Assembly: GCA_024642285.1 (NCBI GenBank)
Contig: JAHEBJ010000001.1
Span: 124,001-188,000 of the forward strand
DNA: 64,000 bases
Direction of reading: 5' to 3'
Origin: Sphingobacteriales bacterium
Lineage (GTDB): Bacteria; Bacteroidota; Bacteroidia; Chitinophagales; Chitinophagaceae
Shown: positions 40,772-51,798 of the stretch, piece after piece
Layout: every line of letters starts with the position of its first letter
Numbering within the stretch: the first letter of the stretch is position 1
Translations under genes and position numbers: made by a program
Notes under the pieces: model-generated
Databases searched by the model: none
The model's input: only the letters and a program-made list of their open reading frames with translations
What the model was told of the DNA's origin: nothing

Positions 40772-43700
40772 ATGAGTTTTACACTTCAGAATAAAGTACG
40801 AATAGTAACAGCAGCAGCCCTTTTTGATGGGCACGATGCTGCTATCAATATCATGCGCCGCATTATGCAGGCAAAGGGTGCAGAGATCATACACCTGGGA
40901 CATAACCGCAGCGTAGCTGAAATTGTGGAATGTGCCATTGAAGAAGATGTTCAGGGCATTGCGATTACCAGTTACCAGGGCGGCCATGTTGAGTTTTTTA
41001 AATACATGAAAGACCTGCTGAATGAAAATGGCTGTGGTCACATAAAAATATTCGGCGGTGGTGGTGGAACCATTCTTCCATCAGAGATTGAAGAATTACA
41101 TAACTATGGTATCACCAGGATTTACAGTCCCGATGATGGAAGAAAAATGGGATTGGAAGGCATGATTGAAGATGTGGTAAAAACATGCGACTACAATCTG
41201 AACGGGAATGGCGAATATAAAAATCCAATGACATTGGGGGAAGTGCATGATGTAAGAAAAATTGCCAGGGCAATAACCAATGCAGAAAATGGATTGGCTC
41301 CGTCAAACGGTCAACAAAAATCCGACAGGAAAATTCCGGTTTTAGGGTTTACAGGAACCGGTGGAGCAGGAAAGAGTAGCGTTACGGATGAAATCGTTCG
41401 CCGGTTTTTAAATGCTTATGCCGATAAAACAATCGCCGTAATTTCTGTAGATCCATCTAAGAAAAAAACCGGTGGTGCATTACTGGGCGACAGGATAAGG
41501 ATGAATTCGATCTCTTCGCCAAGGGCTTATATGCGTAGTCTGGCTACAAGAGAAAGTGATAAAGCATTAAGCGAATATGTACAGGAAGCTATTGATATCT
41601 GCAAAGCTGCAAACTATGATTTGATCATTTTAGAAAGCGCCGGCGTGGGCCAAAGCGATGCTTCTATTTTAGATTATGTTGATATCAGCATGTATGTGAT
41701 GACGCCAGAATACGGAGCTCCATCGCAACTGGAAAAAATAAACATGCTTGATTATGCCGATCTGATCTGCTTAAATAAATTTGACAAGGCCGGGGCGTTG
41801 GATGCGTTGCATGATGTACGTAAACAATACAAGCGTAACCATACTTTGTTCAGTGCTAAAGATGAGGAGCTGCCGGTTGTAGGTACCATAGCTGCACAGT
41901 TTAACGATGCCGGCGTAAATGAATTGTTTGAAAGGTTGATGGAAAAGATCGCTGAAAAAACCGGCGTTAAGTTTCATGGTGAGATAGAACATCATGCACA
42001 TACCAAAGAAACGTTCAGTCAATCAACCATCATACCTCCTAAAAGAGTAAGATATCTTAGTGAGATTGCGGAGACAATTGCTGATTATGATGCATGGGTT
42101 GATGAACAATCAAAAATTGCTTCACAACTTTACCAGTTAAAAGGCACAACTGATTTAATTAAGGAAAAACTTGGCGGAGAGTTTGAATCAAAAGTAATTT
42201 CATTGGGAAAAGATCTGGAAGAAGCGCTTCATCCGGAATGTGAAAAACTAATTGAAGGCTGGCCCGACGTTGTTGAGCGTTATAAAAAAGAGTTTTACGA
42301 ATTTAAAGTAAGGGATAAAGTAATTAAGCAACCGCTTACTTATAAAAGTTTATCAGGCACTGTACTTTCAAAAGTCATCTTACCAAAATACAAAGACTGG
42401 GGCGATATTTTAAAATGGCAGTTGCAGGAAAATGTTCCCGGCGAGTTTCCATACACTGCCGGTGTTTTTCCACTGAAGCGGGAAGGAGAAGACCCGACCA
42501 GAATGTTTGCCGGCGAAGGCGGACCGGAAAGAACCAACAGGCGGTTTCATTATGTGAGTGTTGGTCAGCCTGCAAAGCGCCTGAGTACTGCATTTGACAG
42601 CGTTACATTATACGGTGAAGATCCCGGCCATCGTCCGGATATTTACGGCAAGGTTGGTAACAGCGGCGTAAGTATCGCCACAGTTGATGACGCAAAAAAA
42701 TTGTACAGCGGTTTTGATTTATGCGATCCAAAAACATCGGTGAGTATGACCATCAATGGACCTGCACCTATGTTGCTGGCATTTTTTATGAATGCCGCCA
42801 TTGATCAGCAATGTGAAAAATACATTCTTGAAAATAATTTGAAGGAAGAGGTTAATAAGAAGATTGAAGCGATGTATCCGTTGGCAAACCTTCCCAAATA
42901 TGTAGGTACAGACGGTAAAGAAATTCTGCCGGCAAATGGAGATCTTCAAGGCGCATTGCCCGAAGGAAATGATGGATTGGGTTTACGTTTGTTGGGATTA
43001 AGCGGCAAAGATGTTTTACCTGCCGAAGTGTATGAAGAAATAAAAGCAAAGGCACTGGCAACTGTAAGAGGTACCGTGCAGGCCGATATTTTAAAAGAAG
43101 ACCAGGCACAAAACACCTGTATTTTTTCTACTGAATTTGCTTTAAAGCTGATGGGTGATGTACAGGAATATTTTATTAAAAACTCGGTACAGAATTTTTA
43201 CAGTGTGAGCATCAGCGGTTATCATATTGCAGAGGCTGGTGCCAATCCTATTACGCAATTGGCATTTACTTTATCAAACGGGTTTACATATGTTGAATAC
43301 TACCTGAGCAGAGGAATGAACATTGATGATTTTGCACCCAACCTGTCATTCTTTTTCAGTAATGGAATGGATCCCGAGTACAGTGTGATTGGCCGTGTTG
43401 CCCGTCGTATTTGGGCCAAGGCCATGAAAAATAAATACAAAGCCAACAGCCGCTCTCAAAAATTAAAATATCACATTCAAACTTCCGGCCGCAGTTTACA
43501 TGCCCAGGAAATTGATTTTAATGATATCCGTACAACGCTGCAGGCATTATATGCTATTTATGATAATTGCAATTCTTTACATACTAACGCATATGATGAG
43601 GCCATTACCACACCAACCGAAGAAAGTGTTCGTCGTGCAATGGCTATTCAGTTAATCATTAACAGAGAACTGGGTACAGCCAAAAATGAAAACCCCAACC

Positions 43701-44167
43701 AGGGAGCATTTTTAATTGAAGAGCTGACCGATATAGTTGAAGAAGCAGTGATGGCTGAGTTTAACCGTTTGACAGAACGTGGCGGCGTGCTGGGCGCTAT
43801 GGAGCGCATGTACCAGCGTAATAAAATTCAGGAAGAAAGTTTGTACTACGAAACCTTGAAACATACTGGTGAATATCCAATTGTTGGTGTAAATACATTC
43901 TTAAATAAAAAAGGTAGCCCTACTATTTTACCAACTGAAGTTATCCGCTCAACAACCGAAGAGAAAGAATTTCAGATAAATACCCTGCATGCTTTTCACA
44001 AACGTCATGCAGATATTAGCACTGAAATGCTCAAACGACTACAGAAAGCGGCAGTAAATAATGAAAATCTTTTTGCCGAATTGATGGAAACAGTGAAGTA
44101 TTGTTCGCTGGGGCAGATTACCAATGCATTGTATGCAGTTGGAGGACAATACAGGAGAAATATGTAA
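40772..44167 (+). CDS. icmF: Fused acyl-CoA (isobutyryl-CoA-type) mutase IcmF: B12-binding domain, MeaB-like G-protein domain and mutase barrel in one chain
   Basis: N-terminal [54 protein letters not shown]-loop; C-terminal [25 protein letters not shown] and [14 protein letters not shown]. Confidence 0.93.
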   Translation: MSFTLQNKVRIVTAAALFDGHDAAINIMRRIMQAKGAEIIHLGHNRSVAEIVECAIEEDVQGIAITSYQGGHVEFFKYMKDLLNENGCGHIKIFGGGGGTILPSEIEELHNYGITRIYSPDDGRKMGLEGMIEDVVKTCDYNLNGNGEYKNPMTLGEVHDVRKIARAITNAENGLAPSNGQQKSDRKIPVLGFTGTGGAGKSSVTDEIVRRFLNAYADKTIAVISVDPSKKKTGGALLGDRIRMNSISSPRAYMRSLATRESDKALSEYVQEAIDICKAANYDLIILESAGVGQSDASILDYVDISMYVMTPEYGAPSQLEKINMLDYADLICLNKFDKAGALDALHDVRKQYKRNHTLFSAKDEELPVVGTIAAQFNDAGVNELFERLMEKIAEKTGVKFHGEIEHHAHTKETFSQSTIIPPKRVRYLSEIAETIADYDAWVDEQSKIASQLYQLKGTTDLIKEKLGGEFESKVISLGKDLEEALHPECEKLIEGWPDVVERYKKEFYEFKVRDKVIKQPLTYKSLSGTVLSKVILPKYKDWGDILKWQLQENVPGEFPYTAGVFPLKREGEDPTRMFAGEGGPERTNRRFHYVSVGQPAKRLSTAFDSVTLYGEDPGHRPDIYGKVGNSGVSIATVDDAKKLYSGFDLCDPKTSVSMTINGPAPMLLAFFMNAAIDQQCEKYILENNLKEEVNKKIEAMYPLANLPKYVGTDGKEILPANGDLQGALPEGNDGLGLRLLGLSGKDVLPAEVYEEIKAKALATVRGTVQADILKEDQAQNTCIFSTEFALKLMGDVQEYFIKNSVQNFYSVSISGYHIAEAGANPITQLAFTLSNGFTYVEYYLSRGMNIDDFAPNLSFFFSNGMDPEYSVIGRVARRIWAKAMKNKYKANSRSQKLKYHIQTSGRSLHAQEIDFNDIRTTLQALYAIYDNCNSLHTNAYDEAITTPTEESVRRAMAIQLIINRELGTAKNENPNQGAFLIEELTDIVEEAVMAEFNRLTERGGVLGAMERMYQRNKIQEESLYYETLKHTGEYPIVGVNTFLNKKGSPTILPTEVIRSTTEEKEFQINTLHAFHKRHADISTEMLKRLQKAAVNNENLFAELMETVKYCSLGQITNALYAVGGQYRRNM

Positions 44168-44175
44168 TACCATTA

Positions 44176-44823
44176 TCAATAATAAAAATCTACTACCGCC
44201 GTGAAGCCATATAATTTGTGCGGCTGAATAGAAACACCAATTTTGTTATAACTGTTCAGCAGCAGAGCCCGATGGCCCAACGAAGGAACACCCTCATCGA
44301 TGAGTAACGACAAAACAATTTCCAGCGGATCGGAATTTCCATAGTCACAACATTCACCGTAATAATTCTCTATTGCCTTGCAGGCCTGGGTCTGTCTTTC
44401 GTGTCCGGCGTAACCATTTTTCCCGGAAGAATAAGCATGACATTGAGCGCTTTTATAACAGGCCTCATTGGGACTGAAAAGCGGCAGCGGTTTTAATTTA
44501 AGCAGGGTTTTTATCAGCGATTTATAATAGTATGTGTCGTTGGTTAAATAATCTTTACCCGACACAGCCGGATATTTTTTAAGAACGGTATTTGCGAAAA
44601 AGGCTGGATCAAAATGAATCAGGTTTAGTATATAGATTACTTCTTTTTCGGCCTTTGTCATATAAGTAACTGAAGCAGCTGTATTGCAGGCCATATATTT
44701 TGCGTCATTCCACGCATCACTATATACAGCCAGGGGCGAAACAGCCGTCATACTAACACTGCTGTTTTGCGCAACCAGATTCAAGGAGAATAATCCAATC
44801 AAAAAAGAAAAAAAATATTTCAT
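44176..44823 (-). CDS. CAP/SCP-like secreted protein
   Basis: Signal peptide; NEACYKSAQCHAYSSGKNGYAGHER...GHRALLLNSYNKIGVSI. Confidence 0.55.
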   Translation of the reverse strand: MKYFFSFLIGLFSLNLVAQNSSVSMTAVSPLAVYSDAWNDAKYMACNTAASVTYMTKAEKEVIYILNLIHFDPAFFANTVLKKYPAVSGKDYLTNDTYYYKSLIKTLLKLKPLPLFSPNEACYKSAQCHAYSSGKNGYAGHERQTQACKAIENYYGECCDYGNSDPLEIVLSLLIDEGVPSLGHRALLLNSYNKIGVSIQPHKLYGFTAVVDFYY

Positions 44824-44915
44824 TTGCCGGCTTGTGTTGTGATTACGGAAAACTCCTTTTTTTATTGTACAATAAAAAGCAAAAGGCAGTTATTTACGAA
44901 ATGATTAACAACAGC

Positions 44916-45770
44916 TTAATAAGTATTGGTCATATCGGCATCCACACAAATAATAAAATCAGCCTTGCCAAGGTTTTCAGCAAGCAGCTCTTTTATATTT
45001 TTTTGAGATACGGTGCTTATGGTTGCATATTTCAGCTCGGGCCGTTTCCTTTTCAGATACCAGTTAATGCCGTCAAAATTATCAGAATGAAATGCACCAT
45101 TATAATGAATGAACAGCGAGCCTGGTTCCAAATGCTGTAAAATAAAATAAGCCATCGTCGCATCCTTTGTTGCCTGGGCTTTTGGCATATTGGAACCGCC
45201 ATGTCCACCCATCATCTCTACCATTTTTACATAACCGGGTAAAGTAGAGTCGTAGTCCATTGGCAAGGGAGCCATCCAAGTTTTTTCCTGGGTTGATATC
45301 GTGTCCAGCGCTTCAAATCCTTTTTTTGAAACCAGTGAAGCATAGCGCCGGGGAATATTGGTGGCAATAAATTTTGCGTTCTTTTCTTTGGCAAAATTTA
45401 CAATGGGGGCATAATCGGTTTTATAATTATTCCATAAACGCGCTGTTGAGTCTAAGCCTTTGGCTGTTATTTTTCCTGCCAGATAATCATTTAAAGCCTG
45501 CTGATTATCAGCCTCAAACATTTCGGCGCCAAAGGTTAATTTTCTGCTTTCGCTTAAATCCTTTGCCACAGCGAGCTCCAGCCAATGTGAAATAGCATTG
45601 TTATGATACTCGCCAAACAACACAATGTCTTTTTTGGCAAGCTGTTTCATCATTTTACCATACGAAATTTTCTTTCCCTTTGCATTATATAAAACATAAG
45701 CTGGTTTGTGCTGGGCAAAGATTCCAATGCTTAAAAAGAAAAGTCCGCCAGAGAGTATAAATTTTTTCAT
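44916..45770 (-). CDS. ChaN-like heme/iron-regulated lipoprotein family protein
   Basis: KKDIVLFGEYHNNAISHWLELAVAKDL...FGAEMFEADNQQALNDYL; LFIHYNGAFHSDNFDGI. Confidence 0.85.
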   Translation of the reverse strand: MKKFILSGGLFFLSIGIFAQHKPAYVLYNAKGKKISYGKMMKQLAKKDIVLFGEYHNNAISHWLELAVAKDLSESRKLTFGAEMFEADNQQALNDYLAGKITAKGLDSTARLWNNYKTDYAPIVNFAKEKNAKFIATNIPRRYASLVSKKGFEALDTISTQEKTWMAPLPMDYDSTLPGYVKMVEMMGGHGGSNMPKAQATKDATMAYFILQHLEPGSLFIHYNGAFHSDNFDGINWYLKRKRPELKYATISTVSQKNIKELLAENLGKADFIICVDADMTNTY

Positions 45771-45885
45771 TATTATTTCTTGAATTGGAAAGATAAAACG
45801 AATCTATCAAACAGTCTTTGGTTTTTCAATTATGTATTGACTCGCCAAAATGCTATATTTGGCAACCTTCAAAAAAACAATCATT

Positions 45886-46929
45886 ATGGCATCGACCAGA
45901 GCTTATGCAGTGCAGGACGCTGTAACTCCACTTGCACCGTGGACTATCAACAGGAGAGACCTCAAACCAACGGATGTGCAGATACAGATTTTATTTTGTG
46001 GTGTTTGTCATAGTGATTTACATACTGCCCGTAATGAATGGCATAATACAGTTTATCCCTGTGTGCCGGGCCATGAAATAGTTGGAAAAGTAACGGCTGT
46101 TGGTAGCCAGGTTACAAAATTCAAAACTGGCGACTTGGCTGGTGTTGGCTGCCTGGTAGACAGTTGCCGGGTTTGTGAAAATTGTAAGGAAGGCCTCGAA
46201 CAGTTTTGCGCCAATGGCATGGTAGGCACATATAATGGAAATGAGAAGGACGGGAACGGAAACACCTATGGCGGATACAGCAAATCAATTAGCGTTCACG
46301 AAGATTTTGTTTTACATATATCGGATAAATTACCGCTTGAAGCCGTTGCACCATTACTTTGTGCAGGAATAACTACCTATTCGCCTCTACGTCATTGGAA
46401 AATAGGAAAGGGGCATAAAGTTGCTGTACTCGGTTTGGGGGGCCTGGGGCATATGGGGGTTAAACTCGCCGTATCAATGGGTGCCGAAGTTACCATACTG
46501 AGCCATACAGCATCCAAGAAAGCAGATGCCAAAAGACTGGGGGCTGCTCATTTTGTATTAACAAGCGATGAGGCTCAGGTAAAAAAAGTAAAAGGTTCTT
46601 TTGACTTTATTTTGAATACAGTTTCTGCTGATCATGACTATAATTTATACCTTGGTCTACTCCGTTCAAATGGTGTGATGGTTTGCGTAGGAGCGCCAGC
46701 TTCCCCGGCGAAAATACCCGCGTTCAATATTATTTTTGGCCGCAAAAGTTTTGCTGGATCATTGATAGGAGGAATTCCTGAAACACAGGAAATGCTCGAC
46801 TACTGTGCTGAACATAATATTGTTAGTGATATAGAACTGATTGCAATGAAAGATATTAATGAGGCGTATGAACGGATGTTAAAAGGTGATGTGCGGTACA
46901 GGTTTGTAATTGATATGGCAACTTTGTAA
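45886..46929 (+). CDS. Zinc-type NAD(P)-dependent alcohol dehydrogenase (YahK/CAD-like)
   Basis: CGVCHSDLHTARNEW; GHEIVGKVTAVG; GVGCLVDSCRVCENCKEGLEQFC; VLGLGGLGHMGVKLA. Confidence 0.95.
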   Translation: MASTRAYAVQDAVTPLAPWTINRRDLKPTDVQIQILFCGVCHSDLHTARNEWHNTVYPCVPGHEIVGKVTAVGSQVTKFKTGDLAGVGCLVDSCRVCENCKEGLEQFCANGMVGTYNGNEKDGNGNTYGGYSKSISVHEDFVLHISDKLPLEAVAPLLCAGITTYSPLRHWKIGKGHKVAVLGLGGLGHMGVKLAVSMGAEVTILSHTASKKADAKRLGAAHFVLTSDEAQVKKVKGSFDFILNTVSADHDYNLYLGLLRSNGVMVCVGAPASPAKIPAFNIIFGRKSFAGSLIGGIPETQEMLDYCAEHNIVSDIELIAMKDINEAYERMLKGDVRYRFVIDMATL

Positions 46930-46950
46930 TTATCTGCATAAACACAATTC

Positions 46951-46979
46951 AAGCTGCCTTGCCTGGGTAGCTTTTTTTG
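46951..46979 (+). terminator. Rho-independent terminator
   Basis: AAGCTGCC...GGGTAGCTT stem followed by T7. Confidence 0.75.
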
Positions 46980-47030
46980 TTCAACTTGTTTATTGAATTT
47001 GTTGCGTAACTTCCATTCAATAATTTATTT

Positions 47031-47840
47031 ATGAAGCCTGCTAAGATCATTATAGTTTTTTCTCTGGCTGTAATTGCAAACAGTTGCAGCACTGGTAAAT
47101 ATGCTGCCACCAATAAAAGTTATAAGGAACAGACAAAGACATTTGCCAACGCACTGAAAACACAACCTCCGGATATTGACAGCACAAAAGCTGCTTCTTT
47201 CTGGGTGGGCACTACCAATTTCAGTATGCGTAAACCCAATCTTGTCATCATACACCATACAGCGCAAAACAGTTGCGAACAAACACTCACAACTTTTACC
47301 CTGCCCCGTACGCAGGTAAGTTCGCATTATGTGATTTGCCGTGATGGCACTGTGCAGCATATGCTTAGTGATTACCTGCGTGGCTGGCATGCAGGAGCCG
47401 GCAAATGGGGAAATGTTACCGACATTAATTCGATATCAATTGGAATTGAACTGGATAATAACGGATTTGAACCTTTCCCTGAAACACAAATAAATAATCT
47501 GTTGATTGTATTAAAAGCGCTCAAAAAAAATTACAACATCCCTGCTGCCAACTTTATAGGCCATGCGGATATTGCACCGGGCCGGAAAGTTGATCCCAGC
47601 CGTTTTTTTCCATGGGAACAACTGGCGCAGAATGGTTTTGGCTATTGGTACGATACTGCAACAGTAAACATGCCTGATAATTTTGATGCCATGCAGGCTT
47701 TGCGGATCATTGGATATAATACAAAAGATACTACGGCAGCCATTCAGTCTTTTAAATTACATTTTACGCCGCAGGATAGTGCCGCTGCACTAAATAGTAC
47801 AGATAGAAAGATCATCTTTGATCTGTATAAAAAATACTAG
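47031..47840 (+). CDS. N-acetylmuramoyl-L-alanine amidase family lipoprotein
   Basis: Lipobox ANSCSTGK; NLVIIHHTAQNSCEQTL; SSHYVICRDGTVQHML; GHADIAPGRKVDPSRFFPWEQL. Confidence 0.92.
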   Translation: MKPAKIIIVFSLAVIANSCSTGKYAATNKSYKEQTKTFANALKTQPPDIDSTKAASFWVGTTNFSMRKPNLVIIHHTAQNSCEQTLTTFTLPRTQVSSHYVICRDGTVQHMLSDYLRGWHAGAGKWGNVTDINSISIGIELDNNGFEPFPETQINNLLIVLKALKKNYNIPAANFIGHADIAPGRKVDPSRFFPWEQLAQNGFGYWYDTATVNMPDNFDAMQALRIIGYNTKDTTAAIQSFKLHFTPQDSAAALNSTDRKIIFDLYKKY

Positions 47841-47846
47841 AAAACT

Positions 47847-49364
47847 TTATTTTTTTGAAAAATATTTTCCTACTACCGGAAATTTAGCTAGTTCTTTGGA
47901 TTCAACCCTGCTTACTAAGAAAGTAAATAACAGCATCAGGACTGCTCCGCTTCCCAAAGAAGCGATCATAGATTCGGGAAGTAGTTTTACCAAACCCATA
48001 TGTGCTAAATAAACCAGTACGGTAAGTGTAAGGTAGGCAACAAGTTTTTTTACTGCGTAAGGAACCGGGTAATGTTTTTGTCCCAGCAGGTAACTGCTTA
48101 TCATCATAAATAAATAACAACTGAATGTAGCAAGTGCCGCCCCTGTATAATGCAGCTTTGGAATGAGAACAATATTCAACGCAATGGTAATGGCTGCACC
48201 ACCAATGGTAATAAATGCGCCGTACATATTTTTATCGGTAAGCTTGTACCAAACACTCAGGTTATAATAAATACCCAGAAAAATATTGCCCAGGGCCAGC
48301 AACGGTACAACCTCTAAACCTTCCACCCAGCGTGGGTTTGCAAAGGTTAAAAATATCCAGCGGAAAACGTCGAGGAATAAGCCAATACCTAAAAACATAA
48401 AGCAACAGGCGATCACAAAAAATTTCATCACCCTGGCATAAGTCTTTTGTGCATTCTCATCTACGCTTTTATTAAAGAAGAAAGGTTCGGCTGCCATGCG
48501 AAATGCCTGAATCATTATGGTGATGAGCAATGCTATGCGGAAGATATTAGCGAAGATACCCAGTTCATGGTCGGCCTGGCTTTGCGGCAGATCTACCACA
48601 TGACGGTATATTAAACGGCTGAGTACATCGTTGATCATTCCACCAAGCCCCACAATAATTAAAGGAGCACTGTAACGCATTACCTCTTTCCACAGTTTAA
48701 AATCAAAACGAATCTTTATCTGCCTGATCTCTTTTGAAAGTATGATTAAAGTAAACAGGCTGCCGCAAAGATTGCCCAGCAGGTAATAACCCAATCCAAA
48801 TTCTTCATTGTGAATGAGGCCTAAGAAATTATCAGGATTGCCTTCCAGAATTTTTGGAATAACGCCCATGAAAAAAATAACAACCAATACATTTAAAACA
48901 ATGCCTGCAACCCTTGCAAATGCATATCGTCTTGGCCGGTTCTCCTGCCTCAGTTTAGCAAAGGGTAAAGTGTTTAAGTTATCAACGGCAATAATGGCAA
49001 TCATCCATAAAACATAATCGGGATGATTATCAAGATCGGCAGACGATACTATGGAACTCTGAAAAAACAACAGCAATGCAGTAAACAAAATGCTGCTGAA
49101 TAAAAGTGACAATGAAAGTGTGCTGTATAATTTTTGTTTGTCCTGCGTTTGAGAGAAACGGAAATAAGCTGTTTCCAGTCCATAGGCATACAGCACATTT
49201 AAAAACGGAATGATGGTGTACACCTGCACCAGATCAGCAGTTTTTTCGGGCATCACAATAAAAAATGGCAATGCCATATTCATTAAATAACCCAGAAAGC
49301 GGCTGGCAATAGTAGGCACACCATACCATATTGTTTGTCCTGCCAGTTTTTTAATGCCGCTCAA
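47847..49364 (-). CDS. Polysaccharide flippase (MATE/Wzx-like superfamily)
   Basis: Polytopic; GQTIWYGVPTIASRFLGYLMNMALPFF typical of oligosaccharide flippases. Confidence 0.85.
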   Translation of the reverse strand: MSGIKKLAGQTIWYGVPTIASRFLGYLMNMALPFFIVMPEKTADLVQVYTIIPFLNVLYAYGLETAYFRFSQTQDKQKLYSTLSLSLLFSSILFTALLLFFQSSIVSSADLDNHPDYVLWMIAIIAVDNLNTLPFAKLRQENRPRRYAFARVAGIVLNVLVVIFFMGVIPKILEGNPDNFLGLIHNEEFGLGYYLLGNLCGSLFTLIILSKEIRQIKIRFDFKLWKEVMRYSAPLIIVGLGGMINDVLSRLIYRHVVDLPQSQADHELGIFANIFRIALLITIMIQAFRMAAEPFFFNKSVDENAQKTYARVMKFFVIACCFMFLGIGLFLDVFRWIFLTFANPRWVEGLEVVPLLALGNIFLGIYYNLSVWYKLTDKNMYGAFITIGGAAITIALNIVLIPKLHYTGAALATFSCYLFMMISSYLLGQKHYPVPYAVKKLVAYLTLTVLVYLAHMGLVKLLPESMIASLGSGAVLMLLFTFLVSRVESKELAKFPVVGKYFSKK

Positions 49365-49470
49365 TTACGTTTTTGTTTTGAGTTCAAATTTAACTTTATA
49401 ATTCTTAAATACCGGGTGGAGAGAATCTTTTTATTGAAGAGATGTTGATCAACAGCAACAGGTTCAGGAA

Positions 49471-50523
49471 TTATTGAGCAAATCTCGGCGACCTGGTCAT
49501 GGTGGTATCCGTAAGTGTTTGCAAAAAATAGATCAGGTCATTTTTTTCGGTATTGGTTATAGCAATACGATTAATGAGCAGCGGATCCAACGTTGGTTGC
49601 GTGGTGATGATACCTGTGCGATAATGATCAATTGCCTGGCCGATAGAATAAAAGCGGCCGTCGTGCATGTAAGGAAAAGTAAGGATAACATTGCGCAGAC
49701 TGGGAACTTTAAACTTCAGGGAATCATTTTTATCATTGCTGATACGCATTCTTCCATAATCATTTAAGAATGTATTTACAGCCATACCGTTATTGCGGAA
49801 ACTGTTGTCGGTAAACAAGGGCTCCTTATGACAGGTTTCGCATTTGGCTTTAAAAAGGTTGTACCCGTTTTGTTCAGGCGCTGTAAAACTTGCTTCGCCT
49901 CTTTTTACTTTATCATATTTAGCATTGGACGAAACAATGGTTCCCATAAACTGTGCTAATGCTTTCAGTAATTTCTGGCTGTTGATCTCGGTTGTGCCAA
50001 ATGCTGATTGGAACATGCGGGGATAATCCCCATCGGCTTTTAATTTGTTCAATACATTTTCTACTGTTTCAGCCATTTCGTTTTGTGCAGTAATGGGTGC
50101 CAGCGGTTGCACTTCAATGTGATTAATGCCGCCATCCCAATGCAACTTCGTCATCCAGGCCAGGTTAAACAGGCCCGGTGCATTACGGGTGGTAAATGTA
50201 TTATTAAAGCCATGACTGAAATCGTGATCATAAGTTGCAAAAGCTGCAAACTGCTGGTGGCAACTGGCGCAGGGGAAATTGCCATCTTTGCTTAAGCGGC
50301 CATCGTAAAATAATTTTTTACCTAACTGAAAACCTTCTTCAGTTAATTTATTGTTTACATAAATATCAGGAGGTGTTGGCCAGCCGGCAGGAACTTCCAG
50401 ATTGATATAGGTAGGATTATAAGGTACGTTGTCACCCGGCACATCATTATTCTTGCAGGCGGAAATAAAAATTGCCGAACACAAGATGGTTATCAGAAAA
50501 AATAGGATGATCCTTAATTTCAA
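49471..50523 (-). CDS. Di-heme cytochrome c peroxidase/MauG-family protein (MbnH-like by context)
   Basis: Two CxxCH motifs (CASCHQ, CETCHK); GKKLFYDGRLSKDGNFPCASCH; VPSLRNVILTFPYMHDGRF. Confidence 0.92.
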   Translation of the reverse strand: MKLRIILFFLITILCSAIFISACKNNDVPGDNVPYNPTYINLEVPAGWPTPPDIYVNNKLTEEGFQLGKKLFYDGRLSKDGNFPCASCHQQFAAFATYDHDFSHGFNNTFTTRNAPGLFNLAWMTKLHWDGGINHIEVQPLAPITAQNEMAETVENVLNKLKADGDYPRMFQSAFGTTEINSQKLLKALAQFMGTIVSSNAKYDKVKRGEASFTAPEQNGYNLFKAKCETCHKEPLFTDNSFRNNGMAVNTFLNDYGRMRISNDKNDSLKFKVPSLRNVILTFPYMHDGRFYSIGQAIDHYRTGIITTQPTLDPLLINRIAITNTEKNDLIYFLQTLTDTTMTRSPRFAQ

Positions 50524-50524
50524 C

Positions 50525-51286
50525 TTAGTATAATTTTACGTCGGTTATTTTAAACATGTTACTGTAGTTATCCGAAATATTTTTTGCCAAAGCGCCGGGA
50601 TGAGTTGCGGCGGGATTAACGGCAATTTTAAGATCATAAGCTCCTTGCCACCAGGTGTCAAGATCAGCTTCAATAAATATTTCGCAGGTTTTGTCGGGAT
50701 CAACATTCAGCGGAACATTTATGGATGACGGAACCGTAAGATTGATATTTTTTAATACACTGTTCGTTCCTGCAAAACCACCAATATGGTATTCCACTTT
50801 GTTATTCACTACAGTTGATTGTGGTGATGTTCCTTCTAATTTAGCCATGATATAGCCGCTGTTCCAGGTCCAGAACATATCGTTCAATGGATCCAAAGCT
50901 CCAGTTTGTGCACCACTAACATTCCGGGCACTATCAACTCCCAGCAAGAAAGAAAGCGATGAGTAGATTTGTGATTTGGCTGTAAAACTAAAACTAAGGC
51001 TGGCTGCATTGCCTTCGTCAACAAGATAATATTCTGAACTGCCAGCCGAAATCTGCGTACCATTCATTACCACATTGCTTATATAATATTTAAACTTAGC
51101 AACGTTGTACTGCTCTCCAAAGCTATTGCTGTAAACGCCCGTATTCAAAACAAGCGGATTGCCTTTAACCGTATTTTTAAAAGTGATTTTTACCGTGCCG
51201 GTCCGCAGATCTTCATCCGGCGATTTCTGACAGCTTAACAGGAAAAGGCCTGTGCTGAACAAAAGAATCAGTAAAGTACGGTTCAT
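50525..51286 (-). CDS. MbnP-like family lipoprotein
   Basis: Lipobox LLSCQKS; FLLGVDSARNVSGAQTGALDPLNDMFWTWNSGYIMAKLEG resembles MbnP-family conserved segment; adjacent to di-heme MauG-like gene. Confidence 0.75.
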   Translation of the reverse strand: MNRTLLILLFSTGLFLLSCQKSPDEDLRTGTVKITFKNTVKGNPLVLNTGVYSNSFGEQYNVAKFKYYISNVVMNGTQISAGSSEYYLVDEGNAASLSFSFTAKSQIYSSLSFLLGVDSARNVSGAQTGALDPLNDMFWTWNSGYIMAKLEGTSPQSTVVNNKVEYHIGGFAGTNSVLKNINLTVPSSINVPLNVDPDKTCEIFIEADLDTWWQGAYDLKIAVNPAATHPGALAKNISDNYSNMFKITDVKLY

Positions 51287-51681
51287 TATAAAATAATTTT
51301 TTTTCTGTTTGATTTCAATTCGCCAACAATTTTCTTGCCCTCCAGCCTTTTTTCTTTCGCCTCTTTTGATGGTTTAGTAGCTTTTCGTTTTTTAGGAACA
51401 ATAAGTGCTTTGTTTACCAACAGCCCCATTTTTTTTAATACCTGCTGCTTATTGGCCAGTTGGGTACGTTCGGTTTGGCTTTTTACCAGCAAAAACCCTT
51501 CCGAGTTTATTTTGTTTACAAGTTTTTCCCGAATACGTTTTTTTTGATCATCGGTTAACAGTACCGATGTATCTATATGCCAGTATCCTTCCACCATGGT
51601 TTCCACTTTATTCACGTTCTGTCCGCCTTTTCCTCCACTTCGGGCTGTTTTAAATTTAATCTCGTCGGCAATGTTCAGCAT
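51286..51681 (-). CDS. arfB: Alternative ribosome rescue factor ArfB (peptidyl-tRNA hydrolase)
   Basis: ARSGGKGGQNVNKVET GGQ motif and basic C-terminal tail. Confidence 0.92.
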   Translation of the reverse strand: MLNIADEIKFKTARSGGKGGQNVNKVETMVEGYWHIDTSVLLTDDQKKRIREKLVNKINSEGFLLVKSQTERTQLANKQQVLKKMGLLVNKALIVPKKRKATKPSKEAKEKRLEGKKIVGELKSNRKKIIL

Positions 51682-51798
51682 TGTGCCAAATTTACGCTTA
51701 AAAAGTACGATTTTGCAGCTATATACGTTTTAAAAGCATCTAATATTTCGGTTATAACTAATTTTTATACATTTTTGCAATAAACCAACCGATTGGAA

